Positions 1-8,100 of a stretch of 43,016 nucleotides of DNA are shown here, piece by piece. The DNA is from Demequina sp. (lineage in GTDB: Bacteria > Actinomycetota > Actinomycetes > Actinomycetales > Demequinaceae), in contig NZ_JADQBF010000005.1 in assembly GCF_016278775.1 (NCBI RefSeq), positions 1-43,016 on the forward strand. Reading direction: 5' to 3'. The stretch's first letter is position 1, and each line of letters begins with the position of its first letter. The position numbers and the translations under genes are program-made. A model generated the notes under the pieces. That model did not search any database, was not told the DNA's origin, and saw only the letters and a program-made list of their open reading frames with translations.

Positions 1-438
1 GACCACGTTCATCACGACCGAGCTGGGATACACGGCGAGGCCGCCGGGCACGTAGAGCCCCACGCGGCTGACCGGGACCCAGCGCTGCGAGACTCGAGCG
101 CCCGGCGCGAGGTCCACGCTCACGGGCGGGGGGACGGTCGCTTCGTGGAAGGCGCGCACGCGCCTGATGGCCTCCTCAAGGCCCGCCCGTACGGCGGGGT
201 CCAGGGTGGTCAGGGCCGACTCGATGGCGGCCGGGTCGATACGCAGACTGTCCGGCGCGCCCCCGTCGAAGCGGTCGCCGTACTCCCGCAACGCCTGCTC
301 TCCCCTGGCCCGCACGTCGGCCAGGATCGGCAGGACGGTGGCGAGTGCGGCGTCGACATCAATCTCGGCGCGGGGGACGATGTCAAGAAGTTCACGTGCG
401 CTGAGTGCACGCCCGCGCAGGTCGGTGACGGAGAGCAT
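1..438 (-). CDS. hisD: Histidinol dehydrogenase, N-terminal 146 residues (runs off left edge)
   Basis: HisD oxidises L-histidinol to L-histidine in two NAD-dependent steps, the last reactions of histidine synthesis in the cytoplasm. Only the N-terminal third is present; the gene continues past the left edge. The visible N-terminus has the family opening D-L-R-G followed by L-S-x-x-E-L-L and V-P-R-A, then a long helical stretch and the typical W-V-P-V-S-R-V-G-L-Y-V-P-G-G segment near residues 123-136, which precedes the NAD/substrate region. The start is the ATG at 438, nine bases after the stop of the upstream membrane gene. No clear Shine-Dalgarno site lies in front of it, so reinitiation from the upstream gene is plausible (inference). 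The family call is firm. Confidence 0.95.
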   Translation of the reverse strand, partial: MLSVTDLRGRALSARELLDIVPRAEIDVDAALATVLPILADVRARGEQALREYGDRFDGGAPDSLRIDPAAIESALTTLDPAVRAGLEEAIRRVRAFHEATVPPPVSVDLAPGARVSQRWVPVSRVGLYVPGGLAVYPSSVVMNVV

Positions 439-447
439 AACGCCAGT

Positions 448-1533
448 CTAGGAGTCCGCGAGCGGGCGTCCATCCTCGTCGAAGTCGATCTGCTGGCTCG
501 AGCCGCCCTCTGCCCACGCGATGGTCGCTGCCACCTCGCCCGAGGCTGACCACAGTCGTACAGTGACCGTGCCGCCGACCGTCTGGTTGATGACCTGTGC
601 AGCGCTCGCGGTCAGCCGGTCCATCGCGCCGGGGCGGTCGAGAGGGCGGGCACGGCCGTCAATCAGCTCCACGCGCACGCCACGGGCACGAGCCGAACGG
701 GTCGCGGCCACGACCACCGGTGTCGTGAGCGACCGGGCGCGAACCGAGTCCTGCAGGTTCGCCTCGGCCAGCCCGTACTCGCGCCGATCTTGGTCGGTCA
801 TTACTGGTGACTGAATGATGCGGGTGAGCAACGGGGCGGCCTCCGCGGCCAACTCTTGAGTACGCGCCTCGCGCGTCTCGCGCTCCGCCTCGGTTGCCGC
901 GGCCGACGTGACGAGGCTCACCGATCTCGCGTTGAGTTCTTTGATCCGCGCAGACGCGCGGCGCAAACCACGCGCGAACAGGCTGCACACAAACAGCACC
1001 GCAGCGCTGGTTTGGAAGGCAAGCAGTTGGCCCACGAGTCCTCGCCCGGTGTCGAGCGCCCACACCGTCTGCACCAAGAGCATCATCCCGAACGACGTCC
1101 AGGCCAGGCCGACACGACCCCTGAGTGCCATCAGGAACAGAACCCACACGTTGCTGATGGCGTACCAGGCCTCGCGGCCCGGTTCGTCGGCAACAATCTG
1201 CCAGGCCACGAGCGCCACGGACGCCGGCACCGCGAACGACACGATCGCCGCGTCGCTCGCGGGCATCGGATCTCCCGAGGACCTCAGCATGAGCAGCGCG
1301 GGCCCAAGGAGTACCGCAAGCCCCGCGACTACCATCCACGGATTGGCGACCCGGTCGAGGGTGGTCAGCGCGAAAGTCGCGGTGCATGCGGCAAACAGGC
1401 CATACACAAGCCACGCGCTCACGCTGCCGATGCCGAGCAGCACCGAGACGTCAGACTCGGCGCCTCCCACGGGGGCACGTCCGCCCGGTGCCGCCGCACC
1501 CGTGCGTGGGCTCAACGATGCCGTCGCGCTCAT
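448..1533 (-). CDS. Multi-pass membrane protein with degenerate histidine-kinase-like C-terminus
   Basis: This protein has 361 residues. The first ~190 hold about five or six hydrophobic segments. A charged, Ala/Glu/Arg-rich helical linker follows (roughly 195-230), then a ~125-residue soluble domain. The linker-plus-domain layout matches the dimerisation and ATPase part of NarL-class sensor kinases. However, no phosphoacceptor His, N-box Asn or D-x-G-x-G is visible, so it is probably not a catalytic kinase. The start chosen is the ATG at 1533. It overlaps the upstream kinase-like gene as ATGA and has GGTGAGG five bases before it; an ATG at 1548 is a less supported alternative. Pairing with the upstream gene suggests a heteromeric membrane sensor (inference). 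No family name is recognised with certainty. Confidence 0.75.
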   Translation of the reverse strand: MSATASLSPRTGAAAPGGRAPVGGAESDVSVLLGIGSVSAWLVYGLFAACTATFALTTLDRVANPWMVVAGLAVLLGPALLMLRSSGDPMPASDAAIVSFAVPASVALVAWQIVADEPGREAWYAISNVWVLFLMALRGRVGLAWTSFGMMLLVQTVWALDTGRGLVGQLLAFQTSAAVLFVCSLFARGLRRASARIKELNARSVSLVTSAAATEAERETREARTQELAAEAAPLLTRIIQSPVMTDQDRREYGLAEANLQDSVRARSLTTPVVVAATRSARARGVRVELIDGRARPLDRPGAMDRLTASAAQVINQTVGGTVTVRLWSASGEVAATIAWAEGGSSQQIDFDEDGRPLADS

Positions 1534-2765
1534 GCGAACCTCACCCATCGAAGTGTCACTACCGTGCCGCGGCCTGGGCGCGAGTCAATGTGCGCGCTGC
1601 CGCCCGCCAGGGCCTGCATTCTTTCCATCACGCTCACCCGCAGTCCCATTTTCCGCTCGTTGACGGCACGCACGTCAAAGCCCACGCCGGAGTCCTCCAC
1701 CGCCACCTGAACCACGTCGTCGGCGATGGTCACGTTGACCACCCGCGTCACCAAGCGACCGTCCGGCGCGGCGTGCCGCAGGCTGTTGCGCACAGCCTCG
1801 GCGGTCGCTTCGGAAAGGGCCTCAACCACCTCGGCCGCTATGCGACCGGTGCCCCACTCGCGGTGCCAGAACTCCACAGTGCCCTCAACATCGGACGCTG
1901 CCGCCCGCAGCGCCGCCAACACATCTTCTGGTGAGTAGTCGACCGCCTGGCTGGAGCCCGATCCGATGGTGCGAATGCGCTCAAGCGCGGCCCGTGCCGC
2001 TCCCGTCACCTCGTCGGTCAGCGGGCTGGTGGCCGCGAGTCCAAGGGCCGTCATCACCTCGTCAAACACGATCGAGTTGATGCGGGCCTGTTCGCGACTA
2101 CGGGTGCGACTAGCGGCGTCTCGCGCCGCAAGCGCGCGTGTGTGTTGCTCCAACGCGTCCTGTTTGTCTCCGGCAGACACGAGTGCAAGCGCCGCGCCCG
2201 CCAACAGTCCGGAGAACAGCACGGACAGCACGCCGCTCAGGATGCCCTCAAGCCATGGCCCCTCCGTGGAGACGCGTTGCGTGACGGCGACGAGCGGCAA
2301 CTGAGCAAAGACGTACAGCCACACTCCCCAGTGGCGGTAGGCCGCTGCAGCAATAAGCACGGGGATTGCGTTCACGGCCTGGAGCCACGGGCCTGCGTCC
2401 ATTCGGTCCACAGTCATGAACGCCAGCCAGCTCGCGTGCACCACGAAGAATGCGATCGGGATCACTTTGGCGTACCCAGTGACTGCCCGGATGGGCATGA
2501 GGAAGGGCAACACGATTAGCAGCGCCGGCATGACTGCACCCACCGCGAACGCGACGATCGCGTACGCGGGCATGACCGCCTCGCTTTGGTCCAGGAGCTG
2601 ACCCACGCGCAAGCCCACGAACACCACGGCCGCGATGCCGATGGAGATGTAGAGCACGCGCTGGATGCGTTCGCGCGCCACATGGTTTCCCGTGACGGGT
2701 GGTGTGGTCACCGCGCCCGCGACGGTGCGCGCCTCACTCACCTTGGGTGGTGATGGTAACGACAT
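1530..2765 (-). CDS. Sensor histidine-kinase-like membrane ATPase lacking the phosphoacceptor His
   Basis: This 411-residue protein has about six membrane segments between residues 37 and 197, a helical linker (~200-262) and a C-terminal HATPase_c domain. The ATP-site motifs are intact: N-box Asn327 in a E-A-V-R-N-S-L-R-H-A context, G1 box Asp358-Ser-Gly-Val-Gly362, and the G2 region M-G-L-R with a final P-G-R-G-T near residue 397. In the dimerisation helix, where NarL/DesK-class kinases have H-D-E-V, the sequence is F-D-E-V (234-237). Autophosphorylation on His is therefore not expected there. The ATG at 2765 follows a good GGGAGG site. The next gene overlaps it by four bases, and no response regulator lies on either side within the window. 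It could be a pseudokinase or a phosphatase-type regulator (inference). Confidence 0.85.
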   Translation of the reverse strand: MSLPSPPKVSEARTVAGAVTTPPVTGNHVARERIQRVLYISIGIAAVVFVGLRVGQLLDQSEAVMPAYAIVAFAVGAVMPALLIVLPFLMPIRAVTGYAKVIPIAFFVVHASWLAFMTVDRMDAGPWLQAVNAIPVLIAAAAYRHWGVWLYVFAQLPLVAVTQRVSTEGPWLEGILSGVLSVLFSGLLAGAALALVSAGDKQDALEQHTRALAARDAASRTRSREQARINSIVFDEVMTALGLAATSPLTDEVTGAARAALERIRTIGSGSSQAVDYSPEDVLAALRAAASDVEGTVEFWHREWGTGRIAAEVVEALSEATAEAVRNSLRHAAPDGRLVTRVVNVTIADDVVQVAVEDSGVGFDVRAVNERKMGLRVSVMERMQALAGGSAHIDSRPGRGTVVTLRWVRFA

Positions 2766-2865
2766 CGCCGCCTCCCTCCCTCAGACGCTGCCGGTCTCAA
2801 CTTAGCGACAACTGGTCCTGCTCGCCGGGCGATGAAGTCGGCGTGTGTGACAACGCCAACAATCC

Positions 2866-2970
2866 CTAGCGATTCTTGTGCCGTCTCGACGGCACGGAGG
2901 CGCGCGGCACCACCGCAAGCAGCTCGCTGGTGGACAGTTCCTGACCGCGTAGATCGATGGGCCTCAACAC
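2866..2970 (-). pseudogene. Relic resembling the N-terminus of HisD
   Basis: Reading from a GTG at 2970, the first ~26 codons give L-R-P-I-D-L-R-G, then L-S-T-S-E-L-L and V-V-P-R-A. Aligned by eye without gaps to the true HisD start in this window, 14 of 25 residues are identical, including D-L-R-G, L-S, E-L-L and V-P-R-A. The similarity then stops and a TAG follows at 2868-2866. At DNA level the two stretches match at only about 55% of positions, so this is not a recent local copy. It may be an old or imported remnant, or a short leader peptide that resembles HisD by chance. Confidence 0.45.
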
Positions 2971-3020
2971 GCCCGTCAGGCGACCGGCGCCACGGGAACG
3001 CCGTGTGATGGCGCCGCCTC

Positions 3021-3066
3021 CCCCGCAAGAGTGATCGGACGTACCCCGCAAGAGTGACGGGACGTA
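3021..3066. repeat. Two-copy 23 bp tandem repeat
   Basis: Units at 3021-3043 and 3044-3066 match at 21 of 23 positions. Each reads ccccgcaagagtga followed by a variable pair and ggacgta. The copies are directly adjacent, 11 bases upstream of the operator-like palindrome of the next gene. Confidence 0.85.
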
Positions 3067-3076
3067 CGCCCCTCAT

Positions 3077-3099
3077 ACCTACGGTTGCGTAAGTTACGC
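3077..3099 (+). promoter_or_regulatory. Operator-like overlapping palindromes before the nitronate monooxygenase gene
   Basis: Positions 3077-3094 form a near-palindrome, ACCTACG-GTTG-CGTAAGT, with 6 of 7 arm positions paired. Positions 3087-3099 form GCGTAA-G-TTACGC, perfect apart from its central base. It ends 28 bases before the ATG at 3127, a place where a TetR-type repressor could act. From memory it resembles operators in front of lipid-metabolism genes in actinobacteria; this was not checked. Confidence 0.45.
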
Positions 3100-3126
3100 T
3101 TGCCGAAACGACGGGAGAGGCCCCCC

Positions 3127-4599
3127 ATGGCGACTCACATCGCAGCATCACCCCACGCTGGCCACACCGAAGGCCGGAGCCTACCGAGCATCATCCAAGG
3201 CGGCATGGGCGCCGCAGTGTCTTCGTGGCGCCTCGCTTCGCAAGTCGCACAGGCCGGACAACTGGGCGTCGTGTCAGGCATCGGCCTCGACATGGTGCTC
3301 GCGCGCAGGTTGCAGGATGGCGATAAGGGCGGGCACATGCGTCGCGCCCTCGCGGCCTTCCCCGTGCCCGAGATCGCCGAGCGCGCCCTCGAGGAGTACT
3401 TCCTGCCAGACGGTCGCGACGAGGCACAGCCCTACGCGGCCGTACCGAAACTGGTGATCGAGCAATCTCGCGAAGCCCAAGAGTTGGCGGTGCTAGGCAA
3501 CTTTGTCGAGGTCTGGCTCGCCAAGGAGGGCCACGACGGCTTGGTGGGCGTCAACTATCTCGAAAAGGTGCAGATGGCCACACCTACGGCGGCCTACGGC
3601 GCCATGCTCGCCGGGGTCGATTACGTGCTCATGGGCGCGGGCCTGCCACGCGAGATTCCTCACCTGCTTGACCAGCTTGCCGGGCACGCCACGGTGGCTT
3701 TCCCCGTCGACGTGGTGGGGGCCGAGCGGGGCAGCTACTCCGTCACGCTCGACCCTGTCGACCTCCTCGGGACCGCCTTGCCGCCACTCAAGCGGCCCCA
3801 CTTTCTCGCGATCGTGTCCGCCCACGTGCTCGCGGAATACCTCGCCCGCGACGACGCGATCCGTCCAGACGGCTTTGTGATCGAGGGCCCCTTGGCGGGC
3901 GGCCACAACGCACCCCCGCGCGGCAAAGCCGTCCTCGACGACGCTGGGGAACCCCAATTCGGTCCTCGCGACTACGCGGACCTCGCGAAGGTCGCCGCGA
4001 TTGGTATGCCGTTCTGGCTGGCGGGCACCTACGGCACACCGGAGGGCCTCGTCGCCGCCAAAGAGGCCGGGGCGGTCGGCGTGCAAGTGGGCACCCTCTT
4101 CGCCCTCAGCAACGACGCCAACTTCGAGCCGTCCATCCGCAAAGAGCTGGTGTCCCACGTGGCCGACGGAACACTGCGGGTCACCACCGACTTGCGGGCC
4201 TCCCCCACCGGATTCCCGTTCAAGGTGGCCGAGCTGGAGGGCTCCCTGTCCGAGCCGGAGGTAGTCGAGGCACGTCCGCGGCTGTGTGATCTGGGCTTCT
4301 TGGGAGTTCCATTCGTGAAGCCCAACGGCAAGGTGGACAACCGTTGCGCCGCAGAGCCGGAAAGGCCCTTTGCGCGCAAGGGAGGCAAACCGGAGGATGC
4401 GGCCGGACGGCTATGCCTGTGCAACGCCCTGATGGCCAACGTCGGCCTGGGGCAGACGCGCGCTACCGGCTACGTCGAGAAACCACTCATCACGCTCGGT
4501 GCTGACCTTGAGGGGCCGCGGCGACTCGCTGAGCGCCACCCCGGAGGATGGACCGCCCGCGAGGCTCTGGAGTGGTTACTCGCGCCCACTGACGGCTAG
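3127..4599 (+). CDS. FMN-dependent nitronate monooxygenase / PfaD-like oxidoreductase
   Basis: This 490-residue TIM-barrel flavoprotein belongs to the nitronate monooxygenase (2-nitropropane dioxygenase) superfamily. The opening I-I-Q-G-G-M-G (residues 22-28) is the FMN-proximal barrel start. G-P-L-A-G-G-H-N followed by A-P-P-R-G-K near residues 253-266 is the family's glycine/His signature. G-V-Q-V-G-T near 319-324 is the phosphate-binding strand. It is longer than the ~320-350-residue stand-alone enzymes; the extra C-terminal part contains a Cys-rich R-L-C-L-C-N segment, as in PfaD-like enoyl-reductase relatives. The ATG at 3127 has GGGAGAGG upstream; an earlier in-frame start at 3085 would run through the operator-like palindrome. 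The substrate is unknown. A role in acyl-chain metabolism is inference from the subfamily and operator. Confidence 0.85.
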   Translation: MATHIAASPHAGHTEGRSLPSIIQGGMGAAVSSWRLASQVAQAGQLGVVSGIGLDMVLARRLQDGDKGGHMRRALAAFPVPEIAERALEEYFLPDGRDEAQPYAAVPKLVIEQSREAQELAVLGNFVEVWLAKEGHDGLVGVNYLEKVQMATPTAAYGAMLAGVDYVLMGAGLPREIPHLLDQLAGHATVAFPVDVVGAERGSYSVTLDPVDLLGTALPPLKRPHFLAIVSAHVLAEYLARDDAIRPDGFVIEGPLAGGHNAPPRGKAVLDDAGEPQFGPRDYADLAKVAAIGMPFWLAGTYGTPEGLVAAKEAGAVGVQVGTLFALSNDANFEPSIRKELVSHVADGTLRVTTDLRASPTGFPFKVAELEGSLSEPEVVEARPRLCDLGFLGVPFVKPNGKVDNRCAAEPERPFARKGGKPEDAAGRLCLCNALMANVGLGQTRATGYVEKPLITLGADLEGPRRLAERHPGGWTAREALEWLLAPTDG

Positions 4600-4609
4600 C
4601 CAGCCAGGC

Positions 4610-4651
4610 GCGCGCGGTGGCCAGGATGGAGCGCGCGGTGGCCAGGACAAG
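4610..4651. repeat. Two-copy 21 bp tandem repeat
   Basis: The units at 4610-4630 and 4631-4651 share gcgcgcggtggccagga exactly and differ in the last few bases. The repeat lies between two convergent genes, directly after the stop of the nitronate monooxygenase. No stem-loop with a T-run accompanies it, so it is not an obvious terminator. Confidence 0.8.
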
Positions 4652-4660
4652 GCACGCGGA

Positions 4661-5047
4661 TCATTGCGCGGCGTCGGCGTCGAGGGGGCGCTTTCCGATC
4701 CAGCCCAGGTGAGTGTGCTGAAAGTCGTCGCTGTGCTTGAGTCCGTACCCGAGCGCCCGGTCGACGCCCACGTGGAAGGCCCACGAAGTCGCCACGATGA
4801 TCCACGCCTCCGCGCCTGTCGCCGCGAACACGGCCGCAGCCGCCACCGGGCCCACGTACGAATGCCCGGCGTTGTACACAGCCGCGCCGATGCGAGGCCC
4901 AGCCGTGTACCCGGCCGCCGACACGTCGAACGCCAGGAACAAAGCGAGCGGCCACCACCACGCCTGCCCGAAGCCGATCACGAGCGACGCCACCGAGGCG
5001 ACCGCAATGGCCGCACCCTCAAGTTTCTGCCACGCAATCACGGTCAT
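4661..5047 (-). CDS. DUF4260 family membrane protein
   Basis: A small protein (128 residues) with about four hydrophobic segments: two in the first 45 residues, then around 65-80 and 80-95. The C-terminal signature H-V-G-V-D-R-A-L-G-Y-G-L-K, followed by F-Q-H-T-H-L-G-W-I-G, is what I recall for DUF4260 proteins. It is predicted to sit in the cytoplasmic membrane; its function is unknown. It starts at the ATG at 5047 and converges on the nitronate monooxygenase gene. It is separated from dnaE, upstream on the same strand, by 130 bases. Confidence 0.85.
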   Translation of the reverse strand: MTVIAWQKLEGAAIAVASVASLVIGFGQAWWWPLALFLAFDVSAAGYTAGPRIGAAVYNAGHSYVGPVAAAAVFAATGAEAWIIVATSWAFHVGVDRALGYGLKHSDDFQHTHLGWIGKRPLDADAAQ

Positions 5048-5177
5048 GGCGCCACCCTAGCCCGCAGGCGTCTCGGGGGACCGCCCCACGGAAACCATGT
5101 TCGGCCGCACTGTCAGGGGTCACGGCGACCGTGGCGGCGCCGCACGCCGTTCGGGAGGTTCGGTGAGCCCGACCGCC

Positions 5178-8100
5178 CTACACGGCCAAGCAGCTGGGCC
5201 CCAGCGCCGCCTTCAGGTCGCCGTACAACGCCGACGACTTCTCCACCCTGAACTCGTCGCCCAGGCGCATCGTCAGCGGCTTGTCGCCGCCCGTCAGCAC
5301 CATCCGCACCTCCACTGTGCCTGGATGCGACCGCAGAATCCCCTTGACCTCTTCCACCAACGGAGGGGTCACGCGTGCCGCTGGCACGTTGATCGCCACG
5401 GGCGCGTTGTCCACCACGTTGACGTTGGGGATCCGCAACTCGATCGCGGAGAACTGCAGGCCACCGTCTCCACGCTCCCGTGAACGGGCCTTGATGGTGA
5501 CCACCGAGTCCTCCGTGAGGTCTCGCGCGTAGGTGTCGTAGGTCTTGGCGAAGAACGACACCTCGACCTCGCCCGTCATGTCCTCGAGCACCACGATCGC
5601 GTAGGCGTTGCCCGAGCGCGCGATGCGCCTATCCACGCGCGTGATGAGCCCGGCGAATACGACCTGCTCGCCCTCGCCGAGCCCATGCGCCGGTGTGGCA
5701 TTGAGGATCTGGTGCGTCGCCTCGGCGCGCAGCACGTGGTCCAGCCCCGACAGCGGGTGATCGGACACATACAGCCCGAGCATCTCCCGCTCCAGGTTGA
5801 GCAGCGTCTTCTTGTCCCACTCCGGCACGTTGGGCACCTCGACGCGCACGCCGCCGCTGAGGTCGGCATCGCCGCCGAACAAGTCGAACTGCCCCGTCGC
5901 CTCTTGGCGCTTGAGGCCCACCACGGAATCGACTGCCTGTTCGTGGATGAGCGACAGCGACTTGCGGGTGTGGCCCAGCGAGTCGAACGCGCCCGCCTTG
6001 ACGAGCGAGTCGATGGTGCGCTTGTTGCACACCGATGCGGTCACCTTGTCCAAGAAGTCGGGGAACGACGCGTAGTCACCCTTCGCCTCTCGCGCCTTCT
6101 GGATTTCCGCAACCACGTTGGCGCCGACGTTGCGCACCGCGGTGAGCCCAAAGCGGATGTCTTTGCCAACGGCCGAGAAGTTCGCCTTGGAGTCGTTGAC
6201 GTCAGGCGCCAACACCGTGATGCCCATGCGGCGGCATTCGGCCAGGTAGAGCGCCATCTTGTCTTTGTCGGTGCCCACAGAGGTGAGCAGCGCCGCCATG
6301 AACTCCGTCGGATAGTGCGCCTTGAGGTACGCCGTCCAGAACGACAGCACCCCGTACGCGGCCGTGTGCGCCTTGTTAAACGCGTAGTCGGCGAACGGAA
6401 CCAGCGTGTCCCAGAGCTTCTTGATTGCCTCATCGGAGAAGCCGTTCGCCTTCATGCCAGCGTTAAACGGCTCGAACTCCTTGGCGAGCACCTCTGGCTT
6501 CTTCTTGCCCATGGCCCGCCGCAGCAGGTCTGCCGCTCCGAGCGTGTAGCCGGCCACGATCTGCGCAATGCGCTGCACTTGCTCTTGGTAGACGATCAGC
6601 CCGTACGTGACCTCCAGCACCTCGCGCAGCGGCGCCTCGAGTTCCGGGTGGATGTAGTCGACCTGCTGGCGGCCGTTCTTGCGCTCGGCGTAGGCGGTGT
6701 GCGAGTTCGCGCCCATGGGGCCCGGCCGGTACAACGCCAACACTGCGGAGATGTCTTCGAACGTGTCCGGCTTCATCTGGCGCAGCAGCGAGCGCATGGC
6801 CACGCCGTCGAGCTGGAACACGCCCAGGGTGTCGCCACGCCCCAGCAGGTCGAAGGTGGCTTGGTCCTCGAGCGCCAGATCCTCCAGCACCAAAGGCGGC
6901 TTGCCGTTGTCGACGATGTTGTCCAATGCGTCGTCGAGGATCGTCAGGTTGCGCAGCCCCAAGAAGTCCATCTTCACCAGGCCGAGGCCCTCGCACGTGG
7001 GGTAGTCGAACTGGGTGATGATGACGCCGTCTTGCTCGCGCCTCATGATCGGGATGATGTCGATGAGCGGCTCGGACGACATGATGACGCCAGCCGCGTG
7101 CACTCCCCACTGACGCTTGAGGCCCTCGAGCCCTAGCGCCATGTCGACTACTTCGCGCGCCTCAGGGTCGGCCTCGACCGCCGCCCTGAAATCGCCGCCC
7201 TCGTTGTAACGATCGTTCTTCTCGTCGAACACGGCGGCGAGCGACAGGTCGCGGCCCTGCTGGGGGTCGGGGTACGCCTTGGTGAGCAACTCGCCCAGCG
7301 CGTACGGCTTGCCCAGCACCCGCGCGGAGTCCTTGAGCGCCTGCTTGGCCTTGATGGTGCCGTACGTGACGATCTGGGCGACCTTGTCTTCGCCGTACTT
7401 GTCCGTCACGTAGCGGATCACTTCGCCGCGACGACGCTCGTCAAAGTCGATATCGAAGTCGGGCTTGGACTCGCGTTCGGGGTTGAGGAACCGCTCGAAG
7501 TACAGCTGGTGTTGGATCGGGTCCAGGTCGGTGATCCGCATGGCGTAGGCGGCCATGGAGCCGGCACCCGAGCCGCGGCCAGGCCCCACGCGAATCTTGT
7601 GGTCCTTGGCCCACTTCACAAAGTCGGCGACTACCAGGAAGTACCCCGGGTAGCCCTTGTCCGCGATCACATCGATCTCGAAGTTGGCGCGGTCCTGCAC
7701 GTGTGCAGGAATCTGCTCGCCAAAGCGGTCGTGTAGCCCGCGCTGCACCTCCTTGACAAACCAGGAGTGCTCGTCCTCCCCCGGCGGGACGGCGTAGCGC
7801 GGCATGTAGTCGGCGGACGTATTGAACGCCACCTCACACTGTTCGGCGATCGCGAGGGTGTTGGTGAGCGCCTCCGGGTGCCTGTCGCCCCACAGGTCCC
7901 ACATCTCTTCCGCCGTCTTGACGTAGTAGCCGTCGCCGTTGAACGCGAAGCGCTTGCCGCCCTGGTCGTAGGTGGGCTCGTCGAGGGTCGCACCCGACTG
8001 GATGCACAGCAACGCCTCGTGTGTCTTGGCGTCGTCCTTTGACGAGTAGTGAAGGTCATTGGTGGCCACCAGCGGCGCGCCCAGGTCCTTCGACAGACGC

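Larger units (their letters stand above)
2766..3126. other. 360 bp intergenic region between divergent genes
   Basis: No intact gene is convincing here. It holds, in order, the upstream side of the kinase-like gene, a short minus-strand relic resembling the N-terminus of HisD (2866-2970), a 23 bp tandem repeat (3021-3066) and a palindromic operator-like site (3077-3099) just before the nitronate monooxygenase gene. A minus-strand open frame over about 2790-2910 has mixed codon use and no clear family match. Confidence 0.7.

Noticed and set aside
2790-2910. Minus-strand stretch ending in A-D-F-I-A-R-R-A-G-P-V-V-A-K-L, reminiscent of the C-terminus of Phd/YefM antitoxins
   Set aside because: Only about 16 residues are suggestive. 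There is no start, no toxin gene and codon use is mixed, so this is too weak to call an antitoxin remnant.
5685-7136. Long plus-strand open frame (483 codons) opposite dnaE
   Set aside because: It is entirely antisense to the conserved palm and finger regions of DnaE. Its Arg/His/Leu/Val-rich composition is what antisense of high-GC coding DNA gives.
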